The notes beneath the pieces were generated by a model. The model worked only from the letters and a program-made list of their open reading frames with translations. It made no database searches and was not told where the DNA came from. 64,000 nucleotides of DNA, taken from the NCBI GenBank assembly GCA_905250075.1, contig CAJNOP010000013.1, positions 2,977,871 through 3,041,870 on the forward strand, read 5' to 3'. Position 1 is the first letter of the stretch. Each line of letters starts with the position of its first letter. The translations under genes were made by a program, and so were the position numbers. The DNA is from Rotaria sp. Silwood1 (lineage: Eukaryota; Rotifera; Eurotatoria; Philodinida; Philodinidae). Positions 17,344 through 29,510 of this stretch are shown here, piece after piece.

Positions 17344-18721
17344 TTGATTTTTCTATTTGGAAACAAAACAATTTTTGATAAAAATAATAATTATCTACGT
17401 ATACTGTTATTACCTTCGTATGACACTCCCCTGTCGATTGAAACGAAAGAAGAAAAAAGCCTGTCGAAAGAAGAATTCACGTTCATTTTCACCCCAAATC
17501 ATGCGCTGTTGTATTTCTATTTACAATACGATTTCGCTAATCTCAATCTTGTTCATTCGTTGTGCAAGTCAGCAAAAAGCTGTCAGAATCTTCAGTATCA
17601 AGAGTCTTGTCAACTTTTACTCAGAACCCTGTAAACCGTCGATAAAATTGAACAAGAAAACCATATGCATCACCCGATTTGATGGTATACGTGCAACTAT
17701 TTTCTTTGTTCAATGCTCAATCGAGCGTTACGATTGATGAAGGTCGATCTGGTCATAAGCATGGGATTTTTCATCCGTGATCTTCATGACCACATTACAA
17801 AGCTTCATGCTCAACAGTTTCATAGAGATTCTTCTTCGAATTCATTCACTGTGTATTGTGGTCAAGTACTATTGAAGAGTGACTTTGATCGATTAGTTAA
17901 AACCCAAGGTGGTCTATTATCATTTAATAACTTTTTCTTAAGTATCTGTTTGCCTTTGCCGAAAGTAATCAAAATCATTCTGATATGATAGATGTTTTCT
18001 TTGAAATAACAATCAATCTATCAACATCCATTACTGCCTTCACAAACGTACGTGACATCAGTTATTGCCAAAGAGAAGAAGAAGTTATGTTTTCTATGCA
18101 TTCCTTGTTTCATATCGGGCAAAAAAGACAAATAGATAGAAATAATCGTCTTTGGCAAGTCGCTTTCACCTTAACAAATGACAACGATCCACAACTTCAT
18201 GCACTTACTGAGCAGATGCGTCAAGAGACATATCCTCAAGCGAATGTGTGGAATCGTTTAGGAATGCTGCTTATTAAACCTGAACAGTTTCAGAAATCCC
18301 AAGAAGTATATGACATCTTGCTTGATCGAACAACAACTGAACGAGAAAAAGCATCTATGTATGTCCAACCAGCTACAAATGGTGAAACTGATTCAAGGTG
18401 AAAATGAAGATGGCTTTTAGCTATTGTCAACAATCCATTGACACAAAATAAGAGTATCTTTCACCGACAGATGTCAATTGGACTGCTTTTTACAACATTG
18501 TTGGTTTCTTGTATTTAACCATGGGTAACTCTTCAAATGCACTTTTATCTCACCAAAAAGCACTGAGAATCTATCAAAAAACCCTTCTTTCAAAGTATCA
18601 TCATTTAGCTACTTCATACAGCTATCATAGTTTGGTGTATCACAAGATAGACGATTATTCGAACATACTTTCATATCATCAAAAAGCACTGGAAATCTAT
18701 CTTGCAAGCTGTTTTCTTGTT
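17344..18721 (+). pseudogene. decayed ADP-ribosyltransferase/tetratricopeptide gene
   Basis: One frame runs from 17344 to about 17940 and is broken by TAA near 17632 and TGA at 17680-17682. It then shifts to another frame (17950-18401), followed by more stops and a TPR remnant (18509-18721). Recognisable pieces are MGFFIRDLHDHITKLH, FTVYCGQ, GGLLSFNNF, REEEVMFSMHSLFHIG and TPR units such as SHQKALRIYQK and SYHQKALEIY. The order is that of arginine-type ART domains followed by TPRs, a family greatly expanded in bdelloids. Two of the three R-S-E active-site elements are damaged: the Arg of the first motif is Cys (VYCGQ), and the serine-motif region coincides with the frameshift near 17940. The ExE-type motif survives. 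The piece ends in unrelated sequence after a few TPR units. I judge it non-functional, and no intact copy is present in the window. Confidence 0.8.
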
Positions 18722-19633
18722 TGAATTAGATTCATTCAATAAATTCGATACTAGAAAAATAAAAAGAGTATTCTATAATCAGTTTGACAAAGACTATTAC
18801 CTTGTTATCTTAAAAACTATAATTTCATATAACTATTTTCACATAAAAACTAGTGAATGTTTTATTTGGTGGTTAATCAAAAATATGTTCAAATAATTAT
18901 TTCTTGTGTATAACGATCATAAATATTTGAGTGACCTTTAAAGTTAATTGAAATTAACCTTTATGAAAAATAAAGTTAGTTAAAAATGACATTGTAAATT
19001 CGCTAGCTACGTTAATGCAGTCGTTCTTCTTTTTCAATGGAATGAGATTTTGTAATCGAAATCATGGTATCTGTTTTTTGGTCTTTAATATGACGTTTCA
19101 TTTTATTACAGGTAGCCATTCAAAAAGAAAAGTTTTTGTAGATTTTGTTTTTTTTTTCAAACTTGAAAATTATTTAAATGAAGATAACCACCAATTTCTT
19201 TGCTTATTGGTAGGACAGCTGTGAATACAGTTGATGATAAATAATGATTTAGAAAGAGAATCAAGCGATCTTATGCTTATATTTATCAATAGAATTCTCT
19301 TCATGATGAATTTTGCAAATGGCTATTTCACAGTTTCTTTCTGACTTCGACCATTTGATAATGTACAAGTAACGTTCATCGACATTGAATATCGGTTCAC
19401 TTGGCCCTAGACTGACGAAATGATGACAAAGATGTCCTTATATTTTTAAATCAAAATGAATTCCGTATAATAATGAGTTTAGGAGAAATTATTAATATTT
19501 GTAACATTTTCTCTATTACATACTATAGATATATTCAAATAGTTCACAACAAATATTGAAAGATGCTAATGTATATGATAAAGTTTATGTTTTAGTTAAT
19601 TATAACGACTAACATGGTGATTCATGTCAAAGC
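18722..19633. other. intergenic, nothing recognised
   Basis: AT-rich flank between the ART-TPR remnant and the minisatellite. An open frame at 19015-19224 looks like chance: low complexity and no family. Confidence 0.45.
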
Positions 19634-19940
19634 TATGGCCATTTCTAATACGGACATGACCAATTGTGACACAGACATGCTCATTTGAGCCACAAGAATG
19701 ATCAACTGTGCCATAGAAATCGTTGATTGTGCCGTGGAAAGGCTGAATTGAGCCATAGAAACCGTCATCTGTATAATGAAAATGGTCAATTGTGTCAAAT
19801 AAATGGTCGCCTGTACCACCAAAGTGGTACTTTTGTACCATGAAAATGGTCACTTGTACCATGACTATGGTACTTTGTACCACAAAAATGGTCACTTGTA
19901 CCATCACTATGGTACTTTGTACCAAAATATAGTCATTTGT
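19634..19940. repeat. 21-bp minisatellite, about 14.5 units
   Basis: Diverged tandem copies of a unit of 20-23 bp, mostly 21 bp, of the form ATGGTCACTTGTACC plus six bases. The right half (from about 19800) is more uniform than the left. Because 21 is a multiple of three, open frames run through it on both strands and encode heptad repeats (for example NGHLYHH on the plus strand). No flanking exon or start signal supports translation. Short CAGA repeats follow at about 19953-19966. Confidence 0.85.
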
Positions 19941-20916
19941 ACCAAGTGTTACAGACAGACAGACACAGGTGAATTTCCGTTTCTAGACCCTAGCCTTTCA
20001 GTTTAGGGAATAATTAAGCTTGGCTACTAGCTGTCAAACTTCCTGAAATAAAAACTTGATTATCTCTCTCTTGATAGCTTTTAGTATGTTCTAAGTAAAT
20101 CGAAACCTGACGTCACAACAGTAGTGTCTTTAGTATTGAGTATAACTATATTTAATAAAAAAAGGTTCGAGAACTCCTGATTGATTGCAAAATTATATTA
20201 AACTACATTATTATGAGTAGTTATTTAGTATTATTCAAGTTTTCTTTATTTGTCAAAGTGAACCTAAATTAGAAGTAAGTTAGCAGTAACAGTTATGCTA
20301 CATCTTCCTTTTTTTTAAAATTATTATTCTTGGAACAAAACATCCAAACGCATACCAACTCATAACTGAACACTTCTATTGTCAGAACGCAATCAGAAAT
20401 ATTTTCATTTCCTCTTTCGAACTTGATTAATATCTAAGGAAATATCATATATCGATCAGAAATAGAATCTGTGTAAAAGTCAACACTTAAAATTTACACG
20501 TCAAGTAAATACTTACTTGAAAATATAAATTAATAAACTTGATTAATTCCTACGAGATAAATCAGTGTAAATCTCTATAGAATTAGATTTTGTATAGGAA
20601 AAAAAAATCTACATCAGATTTTTTAATCAGTAGCTTCAATATTTTTTTTTTATTATCTTTTTCTGAATATAGACAGAGCAATTAGATTTTTGACTTTATA
20701 GACGTTCCATGTCACACGCAAAAAGCACAAAAAAAAACAGAAAAGAAAGAAATGTTAAGCTTGCACATCCTTTTTTTTATCAAATTGCATGCATCATATC
20801 GAATGAAATCCCAATTATGAACAGCATACATTGACAAACAAGTTAGTGCGTGACACTTTTATTAAAGGTTGGTTATATTGCAATTGATTTCTAATATTGT
20901 TCCTTGCTCTAAAATC
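19941..20916. other. intergenic, 5' flank of the SLC45-type gene
   Basis: AT-rich with A and T homopolymer runs. No exon, RNA gene or clear repeat was recognised. Confidence 0.45.
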
Positions 20917-22737
20917 ATGATCGATTTTTTTAAACGACAATTTCGACATCGAAATTCTTATGAACAATTTTATGATGATATTAATAGAAATTATAAAAGC
21001 AAATTTGATCTTATACGTTTAAGTGCTGTTGTATGTGGTATTGAATTTTGTTATGCGGCCGAAACAGCTTTTGTTTCACCTATTTTACTTCAAATGGGTT
21101 TACCAGTTATGTTTATGACTTGGGCATGGTGTTTACCACCATTAATTGGTTTCTTTCTTGTACCAGCACTTGGTTCACTTAGTGATAAATGTCATACACG
21201 ATTTGGACGACGACGTCCATTTATATTTCTTTATTCAATTGGTATTTTGATTGGTCTTTCATTAGTTGCAAACGGTAAAAATGAAAAGAAGGAATTTAAA
21301 AAAACAAAAAACAAAATTTTCTTTTTAGGTCGTGTTATGGGACAATGGTTTGGTGATATAAAAAATGAATTTATTAATAATACTCAATTAGTCAATGAAA
21401 CTAATATAAAAAATCAAAAACATTTGAATCCATTATTATCACATAAATATGGTACAACATTAACTTTACTTGGTGTTATTTTACTTGATCTTGATTGTGA
21501 TGCGTGTCAAAGTCCAAGTCGAGCTTATTTACTTGATGTTACGGATCCTAGTCAACATTCATCAGGTCTTACAACATTTACATTCATGGCTGGTTTTGGT
21601 GGTTGTTTAGGATATTTTCTTGGTGGAATTCCGTGGGAACATACATTTTTAAAGAATGTATTTGGTGATCATATTCATGTTCTATTTACATTAGTTTGGA
21701 TTATTTATGTCATTTGTATGATTTCGACATTAACAGCATCAAAAGAACCAAGTGATGTTACTATTGCAATGCCAAATCTTACTCGATCAACATCATGTCA
21801 ATTTATTGTTTCTTCAACACATATTTATGATGATGATAATGATCAAGATCCATATGAATCATCATCAAGAAATAATACAAAAGTATCATATTTTGATTAT
21901 ATACGATCGATTATTTATATGCCATCATCATTGAGATGGCTCTGTTTAACAAATTTCTTTTGTTGGATGGCATTAGTTTCATATTCACTTTTTTTTACGG
22001 ATTTTGTTGGGCAAGCTGTTTTTGGTAATCATTAAATAATTGGAATCGAAATTAAATGTTTTATCTTTTCATTTAGGTGGAAATCCAAAACTTGATTATA
22101 ATCATCCATTACGTTTATTATATAATGATGGTGTTCGATTTGGTTCATGGGGTATGTCAGTTTATTCAATATCATGTTCTATTTATTCATATAATATTCA
22201 ATCTCTTAATAATTATTTTGGTATGTTTATAATTTATTTAAATTTAATTTAAATCACATTTTTCTTAAAGGTATTAAACGAGTTTATATTGGATCTCAAG
22301 TAATCTATGCAATAGGAATGCTATTCATGGGATATTTAAGACATCGTATTGGTGTTATTGTTTTATCAGCTGTAGCTGGTATACTCTATTCAACATTATT
22401 TACTATTCCATATTTACTTATTTCACAATATTATACATCAAATACGGTATGTTTTGTAGTTTTTGTTTTTATCTTTTTTGAAGATTCATTATTTATTGTT
22501 TTACAAAAAAATTAGTTCGATCAATCGCATGGATTCAATAGCAATGGACAAGTTCGTGGTATTGGTACAGATATTGCTGTTGTGAGTAGTATGGTCTTTT
22601 TGGCACAATTATGTTTATCATCAACAATGGGAACATTAGTTCATTTAGCTGGTTCGACAGTTATTGTAACAGTTGTCGCTAGTTTTCTTAGTATTTGTGG
22701 TGCCATATCGGCAACACAAGTTTTATATATAACATAG
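20917..22737 (+). CDS. SLC45-type proton-coupled sugar transporter (MFS)
   Basis: Five exons: 20917-21274, 21329-22024, 22077-22220, 22271-22446 and 22516-22737, giving 531 residues in frame. The start is the first ATG (MIDFFKRQFRHR), since the upstream open frame begins without one. The protein has about twelve hydrophobic segments. Family features are LIRLSAVVCGIEFCYAAETAFVSP in the first helix, the loop SDKCHTRFGRRRPFI (residues 89-103), the conserved DCDACQSPSRAYLLDV around TM4-5, and GFGGCLGYFLGGI. This arrangement is that of the SLC45/plant SUC sucrose-transporter group. A long loop with DDDNDQDPYESSSR separates the two six-helix halves. The second half carries FCWMALVSYSLFFTDFVGQAVFGG. 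The likely role is H+-coupled disaccharide or hexose uptake at a membrane. Substrate and SLC45 paralogue cannot be decided. It ends with TAG, and AATAAA-type signals follow within 25 nt. Confidence 0.9.
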
Positions 22738-23259
22738 AGAATAAACAGAAATAATAAAATAAAAACTTGTATGGTCCAATATTCATTCTATGGAATATTC
22801 TCATATTTATTAGTGAGAATAAAATGAAAATTTTTGAAAAATAAATTCTATTATAAGAAAGATAAAGTGCAAACCAAATGATCTACCATCAAAGCTGCGA
22901 AGTACCATAAAAGATTAAACGAAAAATAAATACGAAAAGTATCTTGAATAAAGCAAAATATAAGTTTATTCAGCATATTCCAAACAACCAGCCTGTGCTT
23001 ATTAACATAAGAATCGAAACTTTTTTCAGTTTAAAGCAAAATATTACCAATCGAATTTCTGCTTCTATGAAACTGACATCCTAACAAACTGATCATATTG
23101 TGGAAACTACTGTAGTAGTAGATCAAAAAAAAAAAAAGATACTCAACGAAATTCATCTTGTTGGTCTCAATGTATTAACATCACGTGTTTAGACTAATGA
23201 ACAAATTTTTCAAAATTAAATGGAATTGATGTCGAACTCTCGAGGAAATATTTATAATT
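22738..23259. other. 3' UTR and intergenic
   Basis: Polyadenylation-type signals (AATAAAATAAA) lie near 22751-22762. Otherwise nothing was recognised. Confidence 0.45.
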
Positions 23260-23760
23260 GATCAATCACTTTCTTACCAAAAGCTAGTAAATTCTACTGA
23301 TTTCGAATATGACCATAAGAAACTCTCTTAGGGCTCCATGGCTTGGTTTTCTAGACTAACAAATCTTTCGTCAAACATTTGTCTCTAATTTGTCAAGATA
23401 ATCGAGCATATCGAATTTCTTACAAAACAGAAACTTTGTCTGTTTCAAATTATTTGTTTCTGCAAAAAATACAGCTCTTTTAACTGATACAACAGATTTC
23501 ATATCATCACTTCAATGTGAAAATCTTCAAGATGATTTTATTCTACTTAAAATTCACTTTTGAGAAACAGGAATGATCACTGTCTTATAGACAAATCGAT
23601 ATGCTCTATAATGTGAGTAGATTCAAGACGGTTTGGCGAAAAGATTGTTAGTCTAGAAAGCTAGTATAGAAATACATAAGAGAATTCTTCTGGTCATATT
23701 TAGAATCAGTATGAGGAATAACCTGAAATTCAATAACCTCTGGTAAGAAAGCGATTGATC
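23260..23760. repeat. decayed fold-back element
   Basis: The left arm (23260-23430) pairs with the right arm (23580-23760) around a loop of about 150 bp. Matching blocks read outward to inward: GATCAATCACTTTCTTACCA, AATATGACCATAAGAA, TTTCTAGACTAACAAATCTTT and GAGCATATCGA, each with its reverse complement on the right. Identity is about 75% by eye. No coding content was seen. Confidence 0.72.
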
Positions 23761-24719
23761 ATTTGAAAACATTCTCTCATAAGCATAACTCGAATTGACT
23801 CTCTAGGAATACATGAGACTGCATTTTCTGTAAGATACTTATTAATACTCAGGACCAATAACAATAAACAAAATGATATCAAAGAAAATTCACTAAAATA
23901 TCTTTCGTTTTGGAAATATATGAAAATAGTAGACTTTCGTTTTTCAGTTCTCTAAGATCATTTTGAAGATTATCCAGAATCTAGAAATGACTGTAAAACG
24001 AACAGAGCCAGCCATCGGGCACGATCATCATAATACCATAGGATAATGATTACAATCGACAAAGCTGCCAAAAACGTTGCTCTGCCTATTCATACATTTG
24101 ATGGCTATAAGTTGCTGTATATTGAAGATTGGCAAACATAGCATTAGGGTCGTATTCTATCCTAACAACGATTTGAAAATCAAGTATTTAATCGCATACA
24201 AAATACTAGAATATAGTTGTAATACTGTGCCTATCAAATGGCGGAAAAAACCATTTAACAGTCATATTTATTCGATATGTCGCTACTTCCAAGATGCTAC
24301 CATTTTCCGAAGTCCGGCAAAACTTTAATGAACGTTCAATGAAATAATTCACAATCTTCTGTAAATCACTTGACCTATTAAAGATGTATTTATATTTCTT
24401 GTTCGTTCGATATCTTGTAGATATTTACATATTTATATCTATCATAAGCAATTGCTATTATACTGAAATATTTTTCAATCATATGTATACACCAACATCA
24501 TGCAACCTTCATTTTAATCAAATCATCTTGCAATGTTATTACTCTTAATTAAACTTATGTTATTTTATAGTATACAAGTTTTAGTGAACATGAACAAGAA
24601 AAAAAAACAATGCATGGCTACGCACACACATATACACTTGAAGAATGAAAGTGAATACGAACAAAACATTTGAAGTCTTTTTTGTTTAAATACATATAAG
24701 TAGAATTTTTTTTATTTAT
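23761..24719. other. intergenic between convergent genes
   Basis: 3' flank of the minus-strand SRRM1-like gene. An open frame at 24077-24328 has no family resemblance. Nothing else was recognised. Confidence 0.45.
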
Positions 24720-27700
24720 TTATTGCGTTTCATAAACAATTCGATCATTAGTTGTTGTTTTTGTATTTATATTCGTATTATTATTAGTAGTAAGATTTTG
24801 ACGACGTCTCATTGATTTAATTGCTTTTTCACGTAAAAGACGTTCACGTAAATCAATTTCATTTTCATCTTCACTGTGATTATTATTTTGATATTCTTCA
24901 TTATCATTGATTTTTGTTGAAATTGATACACGTGCTGAAATCGAATCAGTACCATCAGTACGAGACTCTTCTAATACAACCTAAAAGAAAAAGAAAACTA
25001 AGTTTATAAAATAAATAGAAAAATTCGATTATTTACAATTCGTTCAGTTCGATTTGGTTTTATCGGTGTAGACGGTTGACGAACTAATTCTTGTTGTGAT
25101 TTCTATATTAATAAATAGATAAAAAATATCATCTTAAAAATAAATTACTAACATGATTATCATCAGATAATTTTGGTGGTGGTGTTTGTACTTTTATTTG
25201 AGATTCAAGTCGAGGTCTTTTTGGTGATGGTGATTGTGGAATTTCATTATTTGTTGATGATGATTGATATGAATTCGAATATGTCTTTTCTTTATCTTCA
25301 TTTTTATCTGTTTTCTTTTTCGATGATTCATTTCGATGTGTCTTTTTTGTTATTGATTTGTCTAGGTGATCTAAATTGATGGGTTTCCATTTGCAATAGA
25401 GCTCAAGGCTAGAAACAAAATATAAAGTAACGCTCAAAAGTCCAATATATACATATTGGCCAATTTCTGCTTATTTTGTTTTCTTTCTATCGGTTTGTTT
25501 CTAATTTAAAATAGATATGATTGAATTGACTTACCCCGATTGGATTTTCGTTTATTATCATTACTTCTATGATGTTTTGTTCGTTTTTTTGATGAAGATT
25601 TACTATACAAAAAACAATAGATTTATCATGTGCAAATATTTTTGTTGTTATCGAATAAATAAGAAAAAAACTATGAGTGCAACCCTTGCAGGATTAAATA
25701 CGTAGAACATCATGTAACGATTGCTACGAATCACAGGAAGATTGTGTTACTTCATCTATTTTGTCATCACACAGACATTTCAAGGATGCTGTTCATATTG
25801 CTTTAACTCTCGTTATCTGAATCGTTGTGATTTGTGGCAACCAGTGGAAATACGAGCTGCTTTCGGCTGCAATACTCAAAAAATGATATGAACCAGAACG
25901 CAGGATTCTGGTGGCTGGATTTTTCTAGTTCCATTCGTAACCAAACAGCGTCGGTCACCAGATATTTGCTTCCAAATTCTTATCTTTTTTCTCGAAATTT
26001 ACAGTCAGAAACAGCATCTTTCTAGCGAAAACCTGCCTGGATCATTGATCTAGGAAATGGGGCTCAAACTTTTATCATAGTACTTCAACGATCCTTTTAG
26101 ATCATGGTTTGCAAAACGAAAAACATGAGCTGTAGAATGAATAGTGACTTACCTATTATGAGTACTATGTTTTCTTGATTTATGATCATCTTTCTTTTTG
26201 TCGGGCTTTCGACTACGGTTCGGTGAAGTTGATCGTGATCGACTTGATGAACCGGTTTTGGCCAATTGTGGTTCTATAAATAGAGAAAAATATCTATTCA
26301 TTGAATTATTGAAAAGCTTTTATTTGTTTATATGAAGAAAATCAATTGTCTAAAGAAATGATGATTTTAAAATTTTTGCAATCAAAAATAAGAATAATCA
26401 ACAAGTTTTTATTTTTTTTTATCTCTAAGGCTAATTTTGATTGTCTACAATAGCTTCTAACATAATTCTACCAAGTTTTTCCGCTACCATAACTAGTAAT
26501 GTATGTATAGAACTCAATTCCGAACAAGATAAATATGATTGCTTGTTTTCCATAATTAGAGTTCCTGAAACTCTGAAATAAAATTCTGTTTGAATTGTCC
26601 AAAATGATGTAGCAAACCATTCTCTACAGAATGAAACTTTTCCCAGCTTTGTACGACATTTTTTGATCGAGATACACCAATTTTATGGAAGACACAAAAT
26701 TTAATCTCTGTTGCTTCTATCATTCCAGATAATTGAAACAGAACTATATATTTCCCAATCTTAGGAACTAGGTTTCGTTTTTTTTTAGAAATCCTATTTC
26801 GGAAAAATTATAAATCACTCTTACCTTGTTGGAAATAAAATTCTCTATAGAAGTTACTATTTACGGTGATGAAGAGAAAAGCTGGTGGAACAATTTTGGA
26901 AACTATTGTATTTAGAGCGCATGAGAAATGTATTCATAAACTTACTTTTCTTTTGTTGTTTATTTTTCTCTGATTCAGATATGGACGATAATGACAATGT
27001 TGCGCTTGAAACGGATGAATTGGAAATTGAACGTGAAAGTGACGAAGAATTAATAGATGATGATCGAGTTCGTTTCGATTGTTTTTTAGTTTTTTTCGTT
27101 TCTCTAAATGGTGATTCTTTTGGTTTAGATTTTTCTATAGTAGGCATCGATTTTGAAGAAGTTTTTATTGATTGTTTTGAACGTGGAGGAGAAGGTGTAG
27201 GAGATTTTCGTTTAGTTTTAGACACGGGTTGTTTTTTAATTTGATCTTCATTTGTTAAATTATTATTTCCAAATGTTTTTTGTCGTTTTATTTCTTGGGA
27301 CTCATTTGAGACATCATCAGTTTTTTTTCGTGATGATTTATCGTGTCTTTGATGTGAATGACTGTCATTTGGACTTGATGATGATGAACAAGTTTTAGTT
27401 TTTGGTTTAATTTTTTCTGATTTTTTTGTCGTTGGATATGATGTATTATGATGTTCGGATGATGATGATGGAGATCGTTGTTGACGTTTTTCATTTTTTC
27501 GTGATGATTTTATTGGACTTCGACTATGTATAGGAGATTTTGATGGTGAACGATGACGTTCATGTCGATTGGATGACGTTTTAAGATTTTGTTTTGTTTT
27601 CTCATGATGACGATGATGATTATTATCTTCATTTTCACTATTTTCCGAAACGAATCGATTTGATTTTTTATCGTTATGTCTAAATAAAAAAAAAATCATT

Positions 27701-29230
27701 GAAAAATATGTAAAACGAAAAATAAGAATTAACTATTTAAACTAACCGTGTTCTTAAATCTGGACTACGTGAATTTCGTATTCGACGATTTTTGGGTGAT
27801 GAACGTCGTCGATCACGATCCCGACGATCATCATTATAATATGATCGTGATTTATATTCAGCAGCAGCATCATTCTCATTACGTGATTTATTACTTGAGG
27901 ATGCCATTGGATTACGTCCATTTATTTTATGATCTAACTTATCAACATCAGGTTTTATATCTTGTCGATGACTATCTTCTTCACGTTTGCGAATTTCACG
28001 TAATCGATTATCATCTTCCTAGATAATTTCGTTAAAGTGAAGTCATTCTTACAATCAAAACATATTATTCGTAGTATGTGCAGTCTCAGTTTACTGACCA
28101 TCGACTAAAGATACGTGGGACTAAAACGAAGGCCAAAAAACTTTTGTGCTATACATCTCTGCTATAAGCTCATTGTGAAGAGTGCAATCTGATTAGAGCT
28201 TGCTGAGTTCAAAATTATCGACCTCGATCGAACTGTACTTTGACATTTTCGTTGAAATTTTCTATTCGAAATTGTGTAGTCAGTCAGATGATATGAGATA
28301 TTTTTTCTGACACTCTGTATATGTACTATGTGTCTGCGGTCCTAAAAACAGGTGATCAACCTTGCGGAAGACAGAATCTGGATAAGATAATGATGATAAT
28401 CTGTAATAAAGTTTGATCAAAGTTTAAGTGAAGTTGAGAAGTCTAAAACTGTAATCGTTCTTTCGAAAATTTCTGATACAGATTCATATTCCTTGACCCC
28501 GCCAATCCTTGATAAACTCGCAAATTTTCCATTACTCAATAACTGTAACTTTTCTACCATAATAAAACATCAATCATTAAAAGATTTTTATTTCTCTCAT
28601 GAAAACCTTATCGAATAAAAAAAGTTGATATTTCAAATTTTCAAATAAATTATACCTGTCGTTTTAATAATTCTCTCTTTTTCATTTCAATTAATTCTGC
28701 TGGTATACCATCCGATGATGATTGTGCACTAGTTAAAAGTTTCCAAAGTTCACCAATAAATAATCGAGCTTTACTTCCACCAAGAAAACCGGTTAAATTA
28801 ATTTGCATCATTTTTGGATCAGGATTCTTCAAGATTAAAAAAAGAAATCATTTAAAATTTATTTGCTTTGTTTTTTCAAACCTTTTCTTCTAATTGATTG
28901 AAAACAAATTCAATAACAACATCATCTTCAATACCTAATAATTCTTGTAAACGTGTTGTAATCCATGATTTCAATACATCTAAATTAACTTTTAACATAT
29001 CGATCTAGATGTTAAAAAGAAACAAAAGAATAAATTTATTTTAAATTAAATCATTTTGTTTACTTTAACATCAATATTATCAGGAAATTTCATTTGTTTA
29101 AGTAATTTTTTTTGTTTATTTGCAAATCGACTATCTTGTTCAGCCGAAGTACCCTAAAATATACTTAAATACTTATTTTCCTATTTAATTATTTCATAAT
29201 ATTTACTTTGAAGAACCCGGCATCAGTCAT
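24720..29230 (-). CDS. SRRM1: SRRM1-like serine/arginine-rich splicing factor with PWI domain
   Basis: Eleven minus-strand exons: 29230-29207, 29153-29064, 29004-28882, 28826-28656, 28018-27747, 27679-26946, 26273-26153, 25602-25535, 25361-25153, 25102-25037 and 24980-24720. They total 712 residues in frame. The N-terminus MTDAGFFKGTSAEQDSRF and the block KQKKLLKQMKF through PKMMQINLTGFLGG (to about residue 135) form the PWI nucleic-acid-binding domain, very close to human SRRM1. The rest is disordered and rich in Ser, Arg, Lys and His, with many SPS, SRSP and RHRSPS motifs. The C-terminus has LRERLLREKAIKSMRRRQ, matching the conserved end of SRRM1. SRRM1 bridges SR proteins and snRNPs in exon-enhancer-dependent splicing and joins the exon-junction complex. 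It is shorter than the human protein (about 900 residues). Introns 4, 6 and 7 are long (637, 672 and 550 bp) and the other seven are 50-173 bp. Exon edges in the RS region are the least certain. Confidence 0.92.
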
Positions 29231-29510
29231 AATTACAAATTATCTTCAACAAAATCAAATGAAAATTCTTTTTTTTTCCTCTATTGGCTATTAAAGAATG
29301 GAAAAACAAATCGCCTAAATTAGTTGTTCAGTTCGAAGAGAAAAGAGAAACAAACAACGAACAGAATAACAGAAAAAAAAAAGAACAATCACAGGTTGAC
29401 TAATACAAAACCAACCGGTAGATTTGAAACTGTTTTTTTTTCGGTACACAAGACAAAAAAACGAACTAAGAACATAGCTGGTTTGATCTGGTAAGCAGAG
29501 AATCATAATA

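Noticed and set aside
17680..17682. Selenocysteine or recoded TGA in the ART-TPR frame
   Set aside because: The gene has several other stops and a frameshift, and no recoding element is apparent.
25173..25379. Plus-strand open frame opposite the SRRM1-like exon 9
   Set aside because: It is the antisense shadow of a repetitive Ser/Lys-rich exon; the minus strand has the conserved protein and correct splice sites.
26885..28026. Plus-strand open frames at 26885-27244 and 27748-28026
   Set aside because: They are antisense to SRRM1 RS-domain exons, where low-complexity codons keep several frames open.
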